Assembly: GCA_002708205.1 (NCBI GenBank)
Contig: PAMR01000007.1
Span: 150,166-155,686 of the forward strand
From: Gammaproteobacteria bacterium
GTDB taxonomy: Bacteria > Pseudomonadota > Gammaproteobacteria > Pseudomonadales > Azotimanducaceae
Direction: 5' to 3'
DNA length: 5,521 nt
The notes beneath the pieces were generated by a model, which saw only the letters and a list, made by a program, of their open reading frames with translations, did no database searches and was not told the origin of the DNA. Below are positions 1-5,521 of this stretch, piece after piece. Every line of letters begins with the position of its first letter. Position 1 is the stretch's first letter. The position numbers were made by a program, and so were the translations under genes.

Positions 1-196
1 TCGTTGGGTCGAGCACGTCAATGAAGTTTCTGTTGGGACAATGTTTCGGGCTCCCACATGCAACTCTTGGTATCTAGGGGCAAATATAGAAGGGAAACCT
101 CGCATTTTTATGCCATATGTAGGTGGGTATGAGCGGTATCGTAAGCAGTGTGAACGCATAGCGTCGGAGGGCTATGACGGGTTTATGTTGGCGTAA
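1..196 (+). CDS. Flavin-dependent Baeyer-Villiger monooxygenase, C-terminal 64 residues (5' end outside window)
   Basis: The first complete codon starts at base 2 and the frame stays open to a TAA at 194-196. The 64 visible residues match the C-terminal tail of the cyclohexanone monooxygenase-like class of BVMOs: a CNSWYLGANIEGKPRIFMPY block at about residues 20-39 of the fragment, then GG and an aromatic/basic stretch, and an ending of the form EGYDGFMLA. In characterised family members the Trp of the NSWY segment lies near the NADP/active-site region. These enzymes use FAD, NADPH and O2 to insert oxygen next to a ketone carbonyl, giving an ester or lactone, and act in the cytoplasm. The FAD and NADPH Rossmann motifs and the BVMO fingerprint would lie upstream of the window, so intactness and substrate cannot be judged. 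The gene is convergent with the crotonase gene, its stop lying 42 nt from that gene's stop codon, with a hairpin between them. Family assignment is confident; a specific ketone substrate is not supported. Confidence 0.9.
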   Translation, partial: RWVEHVNEVSVGTMFRAPTCNSWYLGANIEGKPRIFMPYVGGYERYRKQCERIASEGYDGFMLA

Positions 197-201
197 GCTG
201 T

Positions 202-230
202 TTAGGGGCCTCGGTATCGGAGGCCCCTAA
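202..230. terminator. Hairpin between convergent genes, probable bidirectional terminator
   Basis: An 11-bp perfect inverted repeat (TTAGGGGCCTC at 202-212 paired with GAGGCCCCTAA at 220-230) encloses a 7-nt loop. It begins 5 nt after the BVMO stop codon and lies 8 nt from the end of the crotonase stop codon, filling almost the whole gap between the two convergent genes. The stem is GC-rich in the middle with A-T pairs at its base, so it reads as a hairpin on either strand. Neither side is followed by a clear run of T, so it is not a textbook intrinsic terminator. It could also act as an mRNA 3'-end stabiliser or barrier. Placement and symmetry support a terminator role. Confidence 0.7.
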
Positions 231-238
231 CATCCTCA

Positions 239-1153
239 TTAATCTTCGACAAGATATCCGTTTGCGTCACGCAGTTCAGGTCCCCGGACTTTTGCTCGTC
301 CGTCACCAAACTTTCCATCTCGTTCGAGTAGTGTGTCTTTCAATCCCTTTTCAGCAACCCGTTGTCCCCAGGTTAACGCAGCTTTGGCATTATGACCTCT
401 GACATCATTTTCGACAGCCATACGTTGCAGTGTCCGGGCTCCCATCAATTCAAGCCCCTGCTGAATAATTCGTTTGTTAGCTGAGAGTAGATCGGGATCA
501 ATAAGAGCGAGACGATTCGCTAATGCTTCGACTTCATTTTCGAGGTGATCTTTAGGAACTGACTTGAGAACTAGTCCAATTTCTTCAGCCTCTTTACCTG
601 TTATTGAGTCTCCTGTAAGCATGAGCCGCTTTGCCCACTGTGGTCCCACGTGGTAAAGCCACATTTGGTTTGGTAATGCGCCGAGGTCCCTGGCTGGAGG
701 AAAGCCGAAGCGTGCATCATCCTCGCAGATGATCATATCGCAGAGGGTCGCGACGTCGGTTCCACCAGCTAAACAATACCCGTGGACTTGGGCGATCACA
801 GGTTTGTGCATGTCAAAAATTGCCATTCGAAATCGCTGCGTTCGTTCCATTTGCCACGCGTCGTCATCCACCATCCGGCCACCACGATAATTACCATCGG
901 AAGTCGCAGACTTAACCCGCGATGTTGAGTAAGTTGCTGGTGTTCCTCCCAAATCGTACCCTGCAGAAAATGCTCGTCCGGCACCGCGCAAGATGACGCA
1001 GTGCACATCTTGGTTATCGTCGGCTTCCCACATTGCTTCATGTAGCTCGTAAAGTAAGTCGAACGATAACGCATTTAGTTTTTCTGGACGATTTAGAGTT
1101 ATGCGAGCACGCCCATTCTCGACTTCGTAGACTATATTGTTGAAATCAGACAT
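239..1153 (-). CDS. Crotonase / enoyl-CoA hydratase-isomerase family protein with non-canonical catalytic residues
   Basis: This 304-aa cytoplasmic protein has the crotonase fold markers in order: an N-terminal ITLNRPEKLNALS block (residues 18-30), the first oxyanion-hole segment GRAFSAGYDLGG (59-70), a polar insertion (about 71-100), and KPVIAQVHGYCLAGGTDVA (117-135) with the second oxyanion-hole glycine near Gly130. Classical hydratases have two catalytic glutamates, Glu144 and Glu164 in the rat enzyme. Here the first position is Asp133, and the second falls in FGFPPARDLG (149-158), where Pro or Ala replaces Glu. CoA-thioester binding is likely, but standard hydration of enoyl-CoA is doubtful; isomerase, hydrolase, C-C bond cleavage or another crotonase reaction is possible. 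At 304 aa it is longer than the usual 255-265 aa, owing to the insertion and a longer C-terminus. The ATG at 1151-1153 is preceded by AAAAGGGG (1159-1166) with a 5-nt spacer. It is the last gene of the probable three-gene operon, 41 nt after the PhyH gene. Family is certain; reaction unknown. Confidence 0.93.
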   Translation of the reverse strand: MSDFNNIVYEVENGRARITLNRPEKLNALSFDLLYELHEAMWEADDNQDVHCVILRGAGRAFSAGYDLGGTPATYSTSRVKSATSDGNYRGGRMVDDDAWQMERTQRFRMAIFDMHKPVIAQVHGYCLAGGTDVATLCDMIICEDDARFGFPPARDLGALPNQMWLYHVGPQWAKRLMLTGDSITGKEAEEIGLVLKSVPKDHLENEVEALANRLALIDPDLLSANKRIIQQGLELMGARTLQRMAVENDVRGHNAKAALTWGQRVAEKGLKDTLLERDGKFGDGRAKVRGPELRDANGYLVED

Positions 1154-1194
1154 AAAATCCCCTTTTGTTGCTCTACATAATACGCAAAAAGTTC

Positions 1195-2214
1195 TTAGAG
1201 TTTGAAATCTGTTTGTTGAGATGGTTTAAGTTCACCAATCCTTTCCTCGGAAGGGGTCGCGAATTCATTGGCGGGACTGCCGACCCGCCCGTACGCATTC
1301 CAAATCCCAAAGCCTAATCGGCGCTTGAGCGCTGGGGAGCATTTTTCGTAAACCTCGGGAAGGATGCCTAGCGTATAGTTTTCTTGGGTCCGAAATTGAG
1401 GTCCACAATAGGTTGCCAGAAGACCGAGGCGTACTCGGTCACTTGTATTGGCACCTGTTCCGTGCCAAGTCCTACCTTCAAAAATAACTGCTGTACCAGC
1501 AGGCCCTTCTGCAGCAATAGGTTTTAGATTGAGCATATCGGTGGGTTGTCTGCCTGTTAGGTGGCTTTTGGGAACTAACCGAGTACCGCCGTTATCGGCA
1601 GTAAAATCATTCAACATAAACATGACATTGCATGCCGCTGGAGGGGCTATTTGGTTGATGTCTTGACGATTGATGTCGTGGTCGAAATCTTGACGAGTAA
1701 TATTGCCTGCTCGTACGGGAGGTTGGTTGGGGGTCGACGGTGCGGGCATCCACCACTGATCCGTATGCAATTGCATTTCAGATCCACCAGGTTTGGCGAT
1801 GTTCGCGGAAAGTGTCGAAAGCTGAAATTCCTTACCTAGGATATGTTCAACAATTTCGGATGCACCCTCATGCATTACAGCATCACGAAATTCTTGTCCT
1901 TTATTAATCAGCATCCAAACGCGCTGATTAATACCGATTGAGCCTACGTTAGGTATAGCTTTTCCACCTTCTGAAGACCCATGGAAAGCGGGTGTGGCTC
2001 CCTTCTCAATGAGTTGCGGCTCTCCACCATCCTTGAAGGCAACGTCGGATTCCAGCTCTGCTTCTGCTTGCTCAATCAGCCGCTGACGTGTTGCTTCAAG
2101 GGCTTCACCGCTAAGGGCATTCGCATAGACACAGTAGCCAAAAGCGTCAACATCTTGTTTGAGCTGGGATAGATCATCAGTTGGTTGAGGCAAATATTCA
2201 TTCTGACCCTTCAT
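1195..2214 (-). CDS. Phytanoyl-CoA dioxygenase (PhyH) family Fe(II)/2-oxoglutarate-dependent oxygenase
   Basis: This 339-aa protein is predicted to be a cytoplasmic non-haem iron oxygenase that couples 2-oxoglutarate decarboxylation to substrate oxidation, usually hydroxylation. The facial triad is visible: His150 and Asp152 in MQLHTDQWWMPAP (147-159), and the distal His251 in GRTWHGTGANTSDRVR (247-262). Arg262, 11 residues after the distal His, matches the spacing of the 2-oxoglutarate-binding Arg in human PhyH. The NGGTRLVPKSH segment (208-218) is also typical of the family. Because the Asp of HxD is present, it should be a hydroxylase-type rather than a halogenase-type member. Between HxD and the core strands there is an extended polar loop (about 159-193) carrying a 9-residue tandem repeat. 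The substrate is not identifiable; the family includes acyl-CoA, ectoine and natural-product hydroxylases. The ATG overlaps the stop of the upstream peptidase in an ATGA, and AGGAG (2220-2224) lies 5 nt before it, so the two are probably translationally coupled. TAA stop at 1195-1197. Confidence 0.93.
   Translation of the reverse strand: MKGQNEYLPQPTDDLSQLKQDVDAFGYCVYANALSGEALEATRQRLIEQAEAELESDVAFKDGGEPQLIEKGATPAFHGSSEGGKAIPNVGSIGINQRVWMLINKGQEFRDAVMHEGASEIVEHILGKEFQLSTLSANIAKPGGSEMQLHTDQWWMPAPSTPNQPPVRAGNITRQDFDHDINRQDINQIAPPAACNVMFMLNDFTADNGGTRLVPKSHLTGRQPTDMLNLKPIAAEGPAGTAVIFEGRTWHGTGANTSDRVRLGLLATYCGPQFRTQENYTLGILPEVYEKCSPALKRRLGFGIWNAYGRVGSPANEFATPSEERIGELKPSQQTDFKL
1651..1704 (-). repeat. 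Two tandem 27-bp imperfect repeats inside the PhyH-family gene
   Basis: Adjacent 27-bp units at 1678-1704 and 1651-1677 agree at 20 of 27 positions by my alignment. They encode NITRQDFDH (residues 171-179) and DINRQDINQ (180-188), a consensus of x-I-(T/N)-R-Q-D-(F/I)-(D/N)-(H/Q). The identical core TCTTGACGA occurs at 1661-1669 and 1688-1696 on the plus strand. The repeat is in frame and lies in the extended loop about 20 residues after the HxD iron ligand. The drift between units suggests an old duplication, although chance similarity in a polar loop is possible. Confidence 0.6.
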
Positions 2215-5111
2215 AAAGACTCCTCAATTGGTAAGCCGGTTTCATCGACGAGCACGATCTCATAGCCCAGCCCTTTCAGGCTAGGTAGGATCGTTTTTTT
2301 GTCACCTACGACAACAATAATCATTTTGTCAGGGTTTATATATTTTTTTGCAATTACGTTTAATTCAGCGCCGCTTATATCTTTGAGTATTGCCTTTTGC
2401 TGATCAACAAAATTTGGAGGTAGATCGAATACAAGCATTTGACCGAGAAACCCAATTTTTTGCGAAGGGGTTTCGAATAGTCGTGCATCTCTTTGACCTA
2501 CAGCATTCTTAAGGAAAGTTAATTCTGTGTCAGAAATACCGCTTTGAACATATCCTGATATCTCTTTAAATAACTCGCTAATTGATTCAGCAGTCACATC
2601 TGTTCTTACTCCAGCGCTGGCTATAATCATCCCGTAATCTTTATACGCTGTGAAATTGAGGCGGGCTCCATAGGTGTAACCTTTATCCTCTCTCAGATTA
2701 AGGTTAATGCGGCTATTGAAGGCTTCACCAAGTACATAGTTAGCCAGTCGAGCTCGGTAGTAGTCTCCCGTCGCGTCGTAGTGAGGCCCCGTCCCTCCAA
2801 TTCGTATTTCTGATTGGGCAGCGGTAGGTTTATCGATAAGGTAAAGTTTTGTTGACTGTATCGTTGGGGTATTTGTGATTACAGATCGTTTGATAGCTGG
2901 CCCGTCCCAATCAGCAAAAACCGAAATTTCTTTTAGAACCTGCTCTTTGGAAAGGTCGCTGACAACTACAAGTGTCGTCTGAGATGGAGAGTAGCGATCG
3001 GCGTAGAACCTACGAACATCGTTTACCTCGAGTTCCTTGATCGAGTCTTCAGTGCCTCGATCCAGATATGAGACAGTGTTTTCAGAACCCAATACTAGTT
3101 GCTGAAAAACCAGTTGAGCGGTTAACTCTGCTTGCGTTTTTCCTTGTGCTATTAATTGGATGGTTTGTGCTTTGACCCGCGAGAAATCTTCATTCGAAAA
3201 TGCTGGTGTAAAGAGTCTTTCCGCGGCTAGTTTTAGAGTTGGCGTGATATTTTTCGTTAGCGTTCGGACATTCAGGGTCGCAGAATTGTTTGCAGCTCTG
3301 AAACTTACGCTGGCCCCCAGTTTTTGCAGACGGTCACTCAGCTCTTCGTTTGTTGAAAACTCTGTTGCTTCGTTAAGCATATCTGCTGTTAAAACGGCAA
3401 GTCCCAAGGTCTCTATAGACTCTTCGCGTTGCCCTGCTTCGAATCGTAATGATAAGTTTGTGGTAGGTGCTTCTATGTTTTGGGTTCCCAAAACTCGAAT
3501 ACCGTTCTTTAGTGTAGCTTCCCAAAAGATAGGTAAACGGGTCTCTGGATTTTTACCTGGGGGTGGCATAACACTTCGATCGAAATCATCACGCCCGCGA
3601 CGAATAGCGACATCACCGGTTGATGGCTGTTTTGGAAATTTTCGTTCGTATCGTTTCCAATTGTCAGGGCGTGCGCGTAGGTCTGATCCCCCGTGAGGTA
3701 CTATGCTCATTATCACGGCGGGGTTGTTTTTTTTATATTTTTTATACACTCTCCTTACGTCTTCAGACGTTACATTCTCGTATCGCGCAATGTCTTTTTT
3801 TATGTAGTTTGGATCACTAGTGTAAGTTTGATAGAGGGCTAACAGTGAGACCTTTCCAGCCACGCTTTCAAGTCCGTAGATCATATCGGAGATAATGGTT
3901 GTTTTGACTCGTTCAACATCATCATTCGTGACCCCACGGCTTTCGAACTCGTTTAAAGCCTCTCGAGCGATTCTCTCGATATCGGCGAGTGTTCGCCCTT
4001 TCGCCGGATTTGGTAACGCTGTAATTGCAAAATTGCAGGCTAGCTCTCGGCACCCGTGACTCGCGGTAGCTTGCACCGCAATCTGATTTTTGACCATATT
4101 CTTGTATAGAAGTGACGTCTCGCCAACACCTAGGGCGCTGACTAATACATCCAACGGGGCTTCATCGGGGTGAAAAACATGGACTGTTGGAAAGGTGATT
4201 TGCAAAAGTGGAAGGTGAACTCGATCTTCGAGAGAAATGTAGCGACTTTCAGGCAGAGTATTTATCGTTTTTTCGAGAGGGGGAATCTCAGGCCCTTTGG
4301 GAATCGTCCCAAAATATTTGGTTACCCATTCAATCGCATCGGATTCCTCAAAGTCTCCGCCAATGGTTAAAACTGCGTTGTTTGGTCCATACCATTTCAT
4401 GAAGAAACGTTTTAGATCTGTGACGTCGACGCGGTTTAAGTCTTCGATGTAGCCGATAGTTGACCACGAGTATGGATGGCCTTCAGGGAAAAGAGCTTCG
4501 TGTACGCGTTCGCGTAGTAATCCGTATGGCCTATTATCGTAGTTTTCTTCACGTTCATTTTTCACGGTGTCGCGTTGGATTTCGAATTTTTCTTGTGTAA
4601 CTGCATCTAAGAAAAAACCCATTCTGTCCGCTTCGAGCCAGAGTATTTTTTCGAGTTGATTGGCTGGAACAGTTTGGTAATAGTTGGTGCGGTCTGCGGT
4701 TGTCGAGCCGTTATTTGTTCCACCGGATGCGACTACGATTTTGAAGTGCTCTTCATCACCAACGTTTTCCGAGCCCTGGAACATCATATGTTCGAAAAAG
4801 TGGGCGAACCCAGATTTACCAGGTTCCTCGCGTGCTGAGCCTACGTGGTAAGTGACATCCACATGTACCAAAGGGTCGGAATGATCTTCGTGAAGAATGA
4901 CAGTCAAACCATTACTTAGTTGAAATTTACGATAGGGAATGACCACTTGGTCGGTTGGTTTACGTTTCAAATCTTCCAATAGCGTTATCGGTTTCGAATC
5001 CTCGATGGATACTGGGGATTTACTGACCACAACCGCTTGTTGACATGCAGCGTTTGATAAAATCATCACTATGGTGATTCCCACGCTGACGATCGCGCAC
5101 AATATCTTCAT
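2211..5111 (-). CDS. Exported M16 (pitrilysin/insulinase-type) zinc metallopeptidase, two-half single-chain form
   Basis: This 966-aa protein starts with a signal sequence: Lys2, a hydrophobic core (about 3-18) and LSNAAC ending at Cys23. This may be a lipobox, though Asn at -3 is off consensus; Gln24 would favour the outer membrane if it is lipidated, and signal peptidase I cleavage near Ala21/22 is the alternative. The first half (about 60-470) has the inverted zinc motif HFFEH (His104, Glu107 catalytic base, His108) and the third ligand Glu186 in VKNERE. After a basic, Pro-rich linker (about 471-525) the second half (about 527-945) has lost the zinc motif (Val573, Ala576, Asp577 at the equivalent sites) but keeps the substrate-binding LREDKGYTYG (806-815; Arg807, Tyr812, Tyr814). 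So one half supplies catalysis and the other substrate binding, as in mitochondrial processing peptidase subunits and PqqL-like single-chain proteases. It likely degrades peptides in the periplasm or at the envelope. The ATG has AAAGGA (5118-5123) 6 nt upstream. It is the first gene of the probable operon. Confidence 0.95.
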   Translation of the reverse strand: MKILCAIVSVGITIVMILSNAACQQAVVVSKSPVSIEDSKPITLLEDLKRKPTDQVVIPYRKFQLSNGLTVILHEDHSDPLVHVDVTYHVGSAREEPGKSGFAHFFEHMMFQGSENVGDEEHFKIVVASGGTNNGSTTADRTNYYQTVPANQLEKILWLEADRMGFFLDAVTQEKFEIQRDTVKNEREENYDNRPYGLLRERVHEALFPEGHPYSWSTIGYIEDLNRVDVTDLKRFFMKWYGPNNAVLTIGGDFEESDAIEWVTKYFGTIPKGPEIPPLEKTINTLPESRYISLEDRVHLPLLQITFPTVHVFHPDEAPLDVLVSALGVGETSLLYKNMVKNQIAVQATASHGCRELACNFAITALPNPAKGRTLADIERIAREALNEFESRGVTNDDVERVKTTIISDMIYGLESVAGKVSLLALYQTYTSDPNYIKKDIARYENVTSEDVRRVYKKYKKNNPAVIMSIVPHGGSDLRARPDNWKRYERKFPKQPSTGDVAIRRGRDDFDRSVMPPPGKNPETRLPIFWEATLKNGIRVLGTQNIEAPTTNLSLRFEAGQREESIETLGLAVLTADMLNEATEFSTNEELSDRLQKLGASVSFRAANNSATLNVRTLTKNITPTLKLAAERLFTPAFSNEDFSRVKAQTIQLIAQGKTQAELTAQLVFQQLVLGSENTVSYLDRGTEDSIKELEVNDVRRFYADRYSPSQTTLVVVSDLSKEQVLKEISVFADWDGPAIKRSVITNTPTIQSTKLYLIDKPTAAQSEIRIGGTGPHYDATGDYYRARLANYVLGEAFNSRINLNLREDKGYTYGARLNFTAYKDYGMIIASAGVRTDVTAESISELFKEISGYVQSGISDTELTFLKNAVGQRDARLFETPSQKIGFLGQMLVFDLPPNFVDQQKAILKDISGAELNVIAKKYINPDKMIIVVVGDKKTILPSLKGLGYEIVLVDETGLPIEESL
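2219..2224 (-). promoter_or_regulatory. Ribosome binding site of the PhyH gene, inside the end of the peptidase gene
   Basis: The minus strand reads AGGAGT here, with the AGGAG core 5 nt before the ATG at 2212-2214. The site lies within the last codons of the peptidase gene, whose TGA (2211-2213) overlaps that ATG. It fixes the PhyH start and supports coupled translation of the two genes. Confidence 0.75.
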
Positions 5112-5115
5112 TTTT

Positions 5116-5162
5116 GATCCTTTATTTCGACCATTACGAGCATAACTTAGCTAGATCCTTTA
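5116..5162. repeat. Pair of 9-bp direct repeats (GATCCTTTA) in the divergent intergenic region
   Basis: GATCCTTTA occurs at 5116-5124 and again at 5154-5162, a centre-to-centre distance of 38 bp. The copy nearer the peptidase gene includes that gene's AAAGGA ribosome binding site on the minus strand, which may be its only role. The second copy has no such explanation; it could be a chance match or half of a regulator binding arrangement. Confidence 0.3.
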
Positions 5163-5229
5163 GGTTGCCGGGTAAAGCGTATTAGAAACGTGAAGAAAAT
5201 GGTGCGATATTACAAGTTCGATATATTTT

Positions 5230-5235
5230 GGAGGG
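5230..5235 (+). promoter_or_regulatory. Strong Shine-Dalgarno site of the TauD/TfdA-family gene
   Basis: GGAGGG lies 8 nt before the ATG at 5244-5246. The codon directly before this ATG in the same frame is TAA (5241-5243), so no upstream start is possible without an interruption. Together these fix the start. Confidence 0.8.
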
Positions 5236-5243
5236 ACTTTTAA

Positions 5244-5521
5244 ATGAATGAGCTACAGTTTTCGGTATCTCCACTAGAAGATTCTAGTTTTGGAGCAGTT
5301 GTCACTGATGTAAAGCTCTCCGAAATTGATGATGAAACCTTCCAGGCACTCTATACACAGTGGCTAGAATATGCATTGCTCATATTTCCCGGTCAGCATC
5401 TCACTAACGCGGAGCAAATTATTTTTGCCAAGCGTTTTGGTGATCTTGAGTTTGATCTCGCCCCGATTACCAATGTGGATAAAGACGGTAATGTTCACTT
5501 CGATCCTACCGAAGATCGTGT
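5244..5521 (+). CDS. TauD/TfdA-family Fe(II)/2-oxoglutarate dioxygenase, N-terminal 92 residues (3' end outside window)
   Basis: The visible 92 residues match the N-terminal domain of the TauD/TfdA family: an early FGAVVTDVKLSEID segment (16-29) corresponding to the usual 'LGA-x-V-x-G-V-D-L' strand-turn, then ALLIFPGQHLT (44-54), equivalent to the conserved 'vlvFrgQ-x-L', and EQIIFAKRFGDLE (57-69), equivalent to 'Q-x-x-FarrFG-x-le'. Family members such as taurine and 2,4-D dioxygenases hydroxylate a substrate, often next to a heteroatom, so that it breaks apart; they use iron, 2-oxoglutarate and O2 in the cytoplasm. The HxD iron motif normally follows shortly after the region where the window ends, so activity cannot be checked. 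The start is fixed by an adjacent upstream in-frame stop and GGAGGG at 5230-5235. It is divergent from the peptidase operon across 132 bp. Family call is good; substrate is unknown. Confidence 0.87.
   Translation, partial: MNELQFSVSPLEDSSFGAVVTDVKLSEIDDETFQALYTQWLEYALLIFPGQHLTNAEQIIFAKRFGDLEFDLAPITNVDKDGNVHFDPTEDR

Larger units (their letters stand above)
5112..5243. promoter_or_regulatory. Divergent intergenic region with 5' leaders of the peptidase operon and the TauD-like gene
   Basis: This 132-bp non-coding gap separates divergently transcribed genes, so promoters for both directions are expected here. I looked for sigma70-type boxes. On the plus strand TATATT (5222-5227) resembles a -10 box but lies too close to the ribosome binding site and has no -35 partner; TATTAC (5208-5213) and TATTAG (5180-5185) also lack partners at 16-18 nt. 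On the minus strand TTTACC followed after 17 nt by TAGCTA is weak. No convincing promoter can therefore be placed, and the promoters may rely on an activator. A 9-bp direct repeat is listed separately. No riboswitch-like structure was recognised. Confidence 0.45.

Noticed and set aside
796..1074. 92-residue open frame on the minus strand inside the crotonase gene
   Set aside because: It overlaps the conserved crotonase core in another frame of the same strand, and its composition looks like an out-of-frame translation with no family signature.
1154..1194. Possible terminator or separate promoter between the PhyH and crotonase genes
   Set aside because: The 41-nt gap contains the crotonase ribosome binding site but no inverted repeat or paired promoter boxes, so joint transcription is the simpler reading.
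1448..2172. Three short plus-strand open frames antisense to the PhyH-family gene
   Set aside because: All sit within a gene with an intact catalytic triad, and none has a recognisable domain or a supported start.
3160..3696. 178-residue open frame on the plus strand, antisense to the M16 peptidase
   Set aside because: It lies wholly inside a well-supported gene with conserved domains, its translation is Ser/Arg/Val-rich without a recognisable motif, and I see no convincing ribosome binding site. It is a shadow frame.
4170..4838. Short plus-strand open frames antisense to the zinc-binding half of the peptidase
   Set aside because: Two overlap each other in different frames, and all are antisense to strongly conserved M16 sequence, as expected for shadow frames.
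5222..5227. TATATT as a -10 box for the TauD-like gene
   Set aside because: It would start transcription at or inside the GGAGGG ribosome binding site, and there is no -35-like hexamer at the right distance.

Overview
The window looks like part of a bacterial chromosome, probably from a Gram-negative proteobacterium with a catabolic lifestyle. The basis is a long M16 peptidase with an N-terminal export signal (a lipoprotein-like cysteine followed by Gln, which in Gram-negatives favours the outer membrane), clear Shine-Dalgarno sites, moderate GC by eye, and a cluster of oxygenases and acyl-CoA-type enzymes. I cannot name the genus. No RNA genes, CRISPR arrays, insertion sequences or phage genes were seen.

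Layout from left to right: (1) The 3' end of a plus-strand flavin-dependent Baeyer-Villiger monooxygenase (BVMO) ends at 196. (2) A strong 11-bp hairpin at 202-230 lies between two convergent genes and probably ends transcription from both sides. (3) Three minus-strand genes form a likely operon, read from right to left: an exported M16 zinc peptidase of 966 aa (5111-2211), a PhyH-type Fe(II)/2-oxoglutarate dioxygenase of 339 aa (2214-1195), and a crotonase/enoyl-CoA hydratase-family protein of 304 aa (1153-239). The first two overlap by an ATGA (2211-2214), and the third follows after 41 nt. (4) A 132-bp divergent intergenic region (5112-5243) holds the 5' leaders of both transcription directions. 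(5) The plus-strand 5' end of a TauD/TfdA-family Fe(II)/2-oxoglutarate dioxygenase starts at 5244 and runs off the window just before its expected metal-binding motif.

Three different oxygenases (BVMO, PhyH and TauD/TfdA types) and a crotonase in 5.5 kb suggest an accessory catabolic locus, in which ketones or other oxygenated or substituted substrates are hydroxylated, turned into esters and passed to CoA-dependent degradation. This is inference from families; no substrate can be read from the sequence. The peptidase is the odd member, since its expected site is the cell envelope and no pathway link is obvious.

The most notable points are the crotonase whose two canonical catalytic glutamates are not conserved, the translationally coupled peptidase-dioxygenase pair, and a 9-residue tandem repeat in an extended loop just after the iron-binding HxD motif of the PhyH protein. 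I did not find convincing evidence for a wholly new defence or mobile system.
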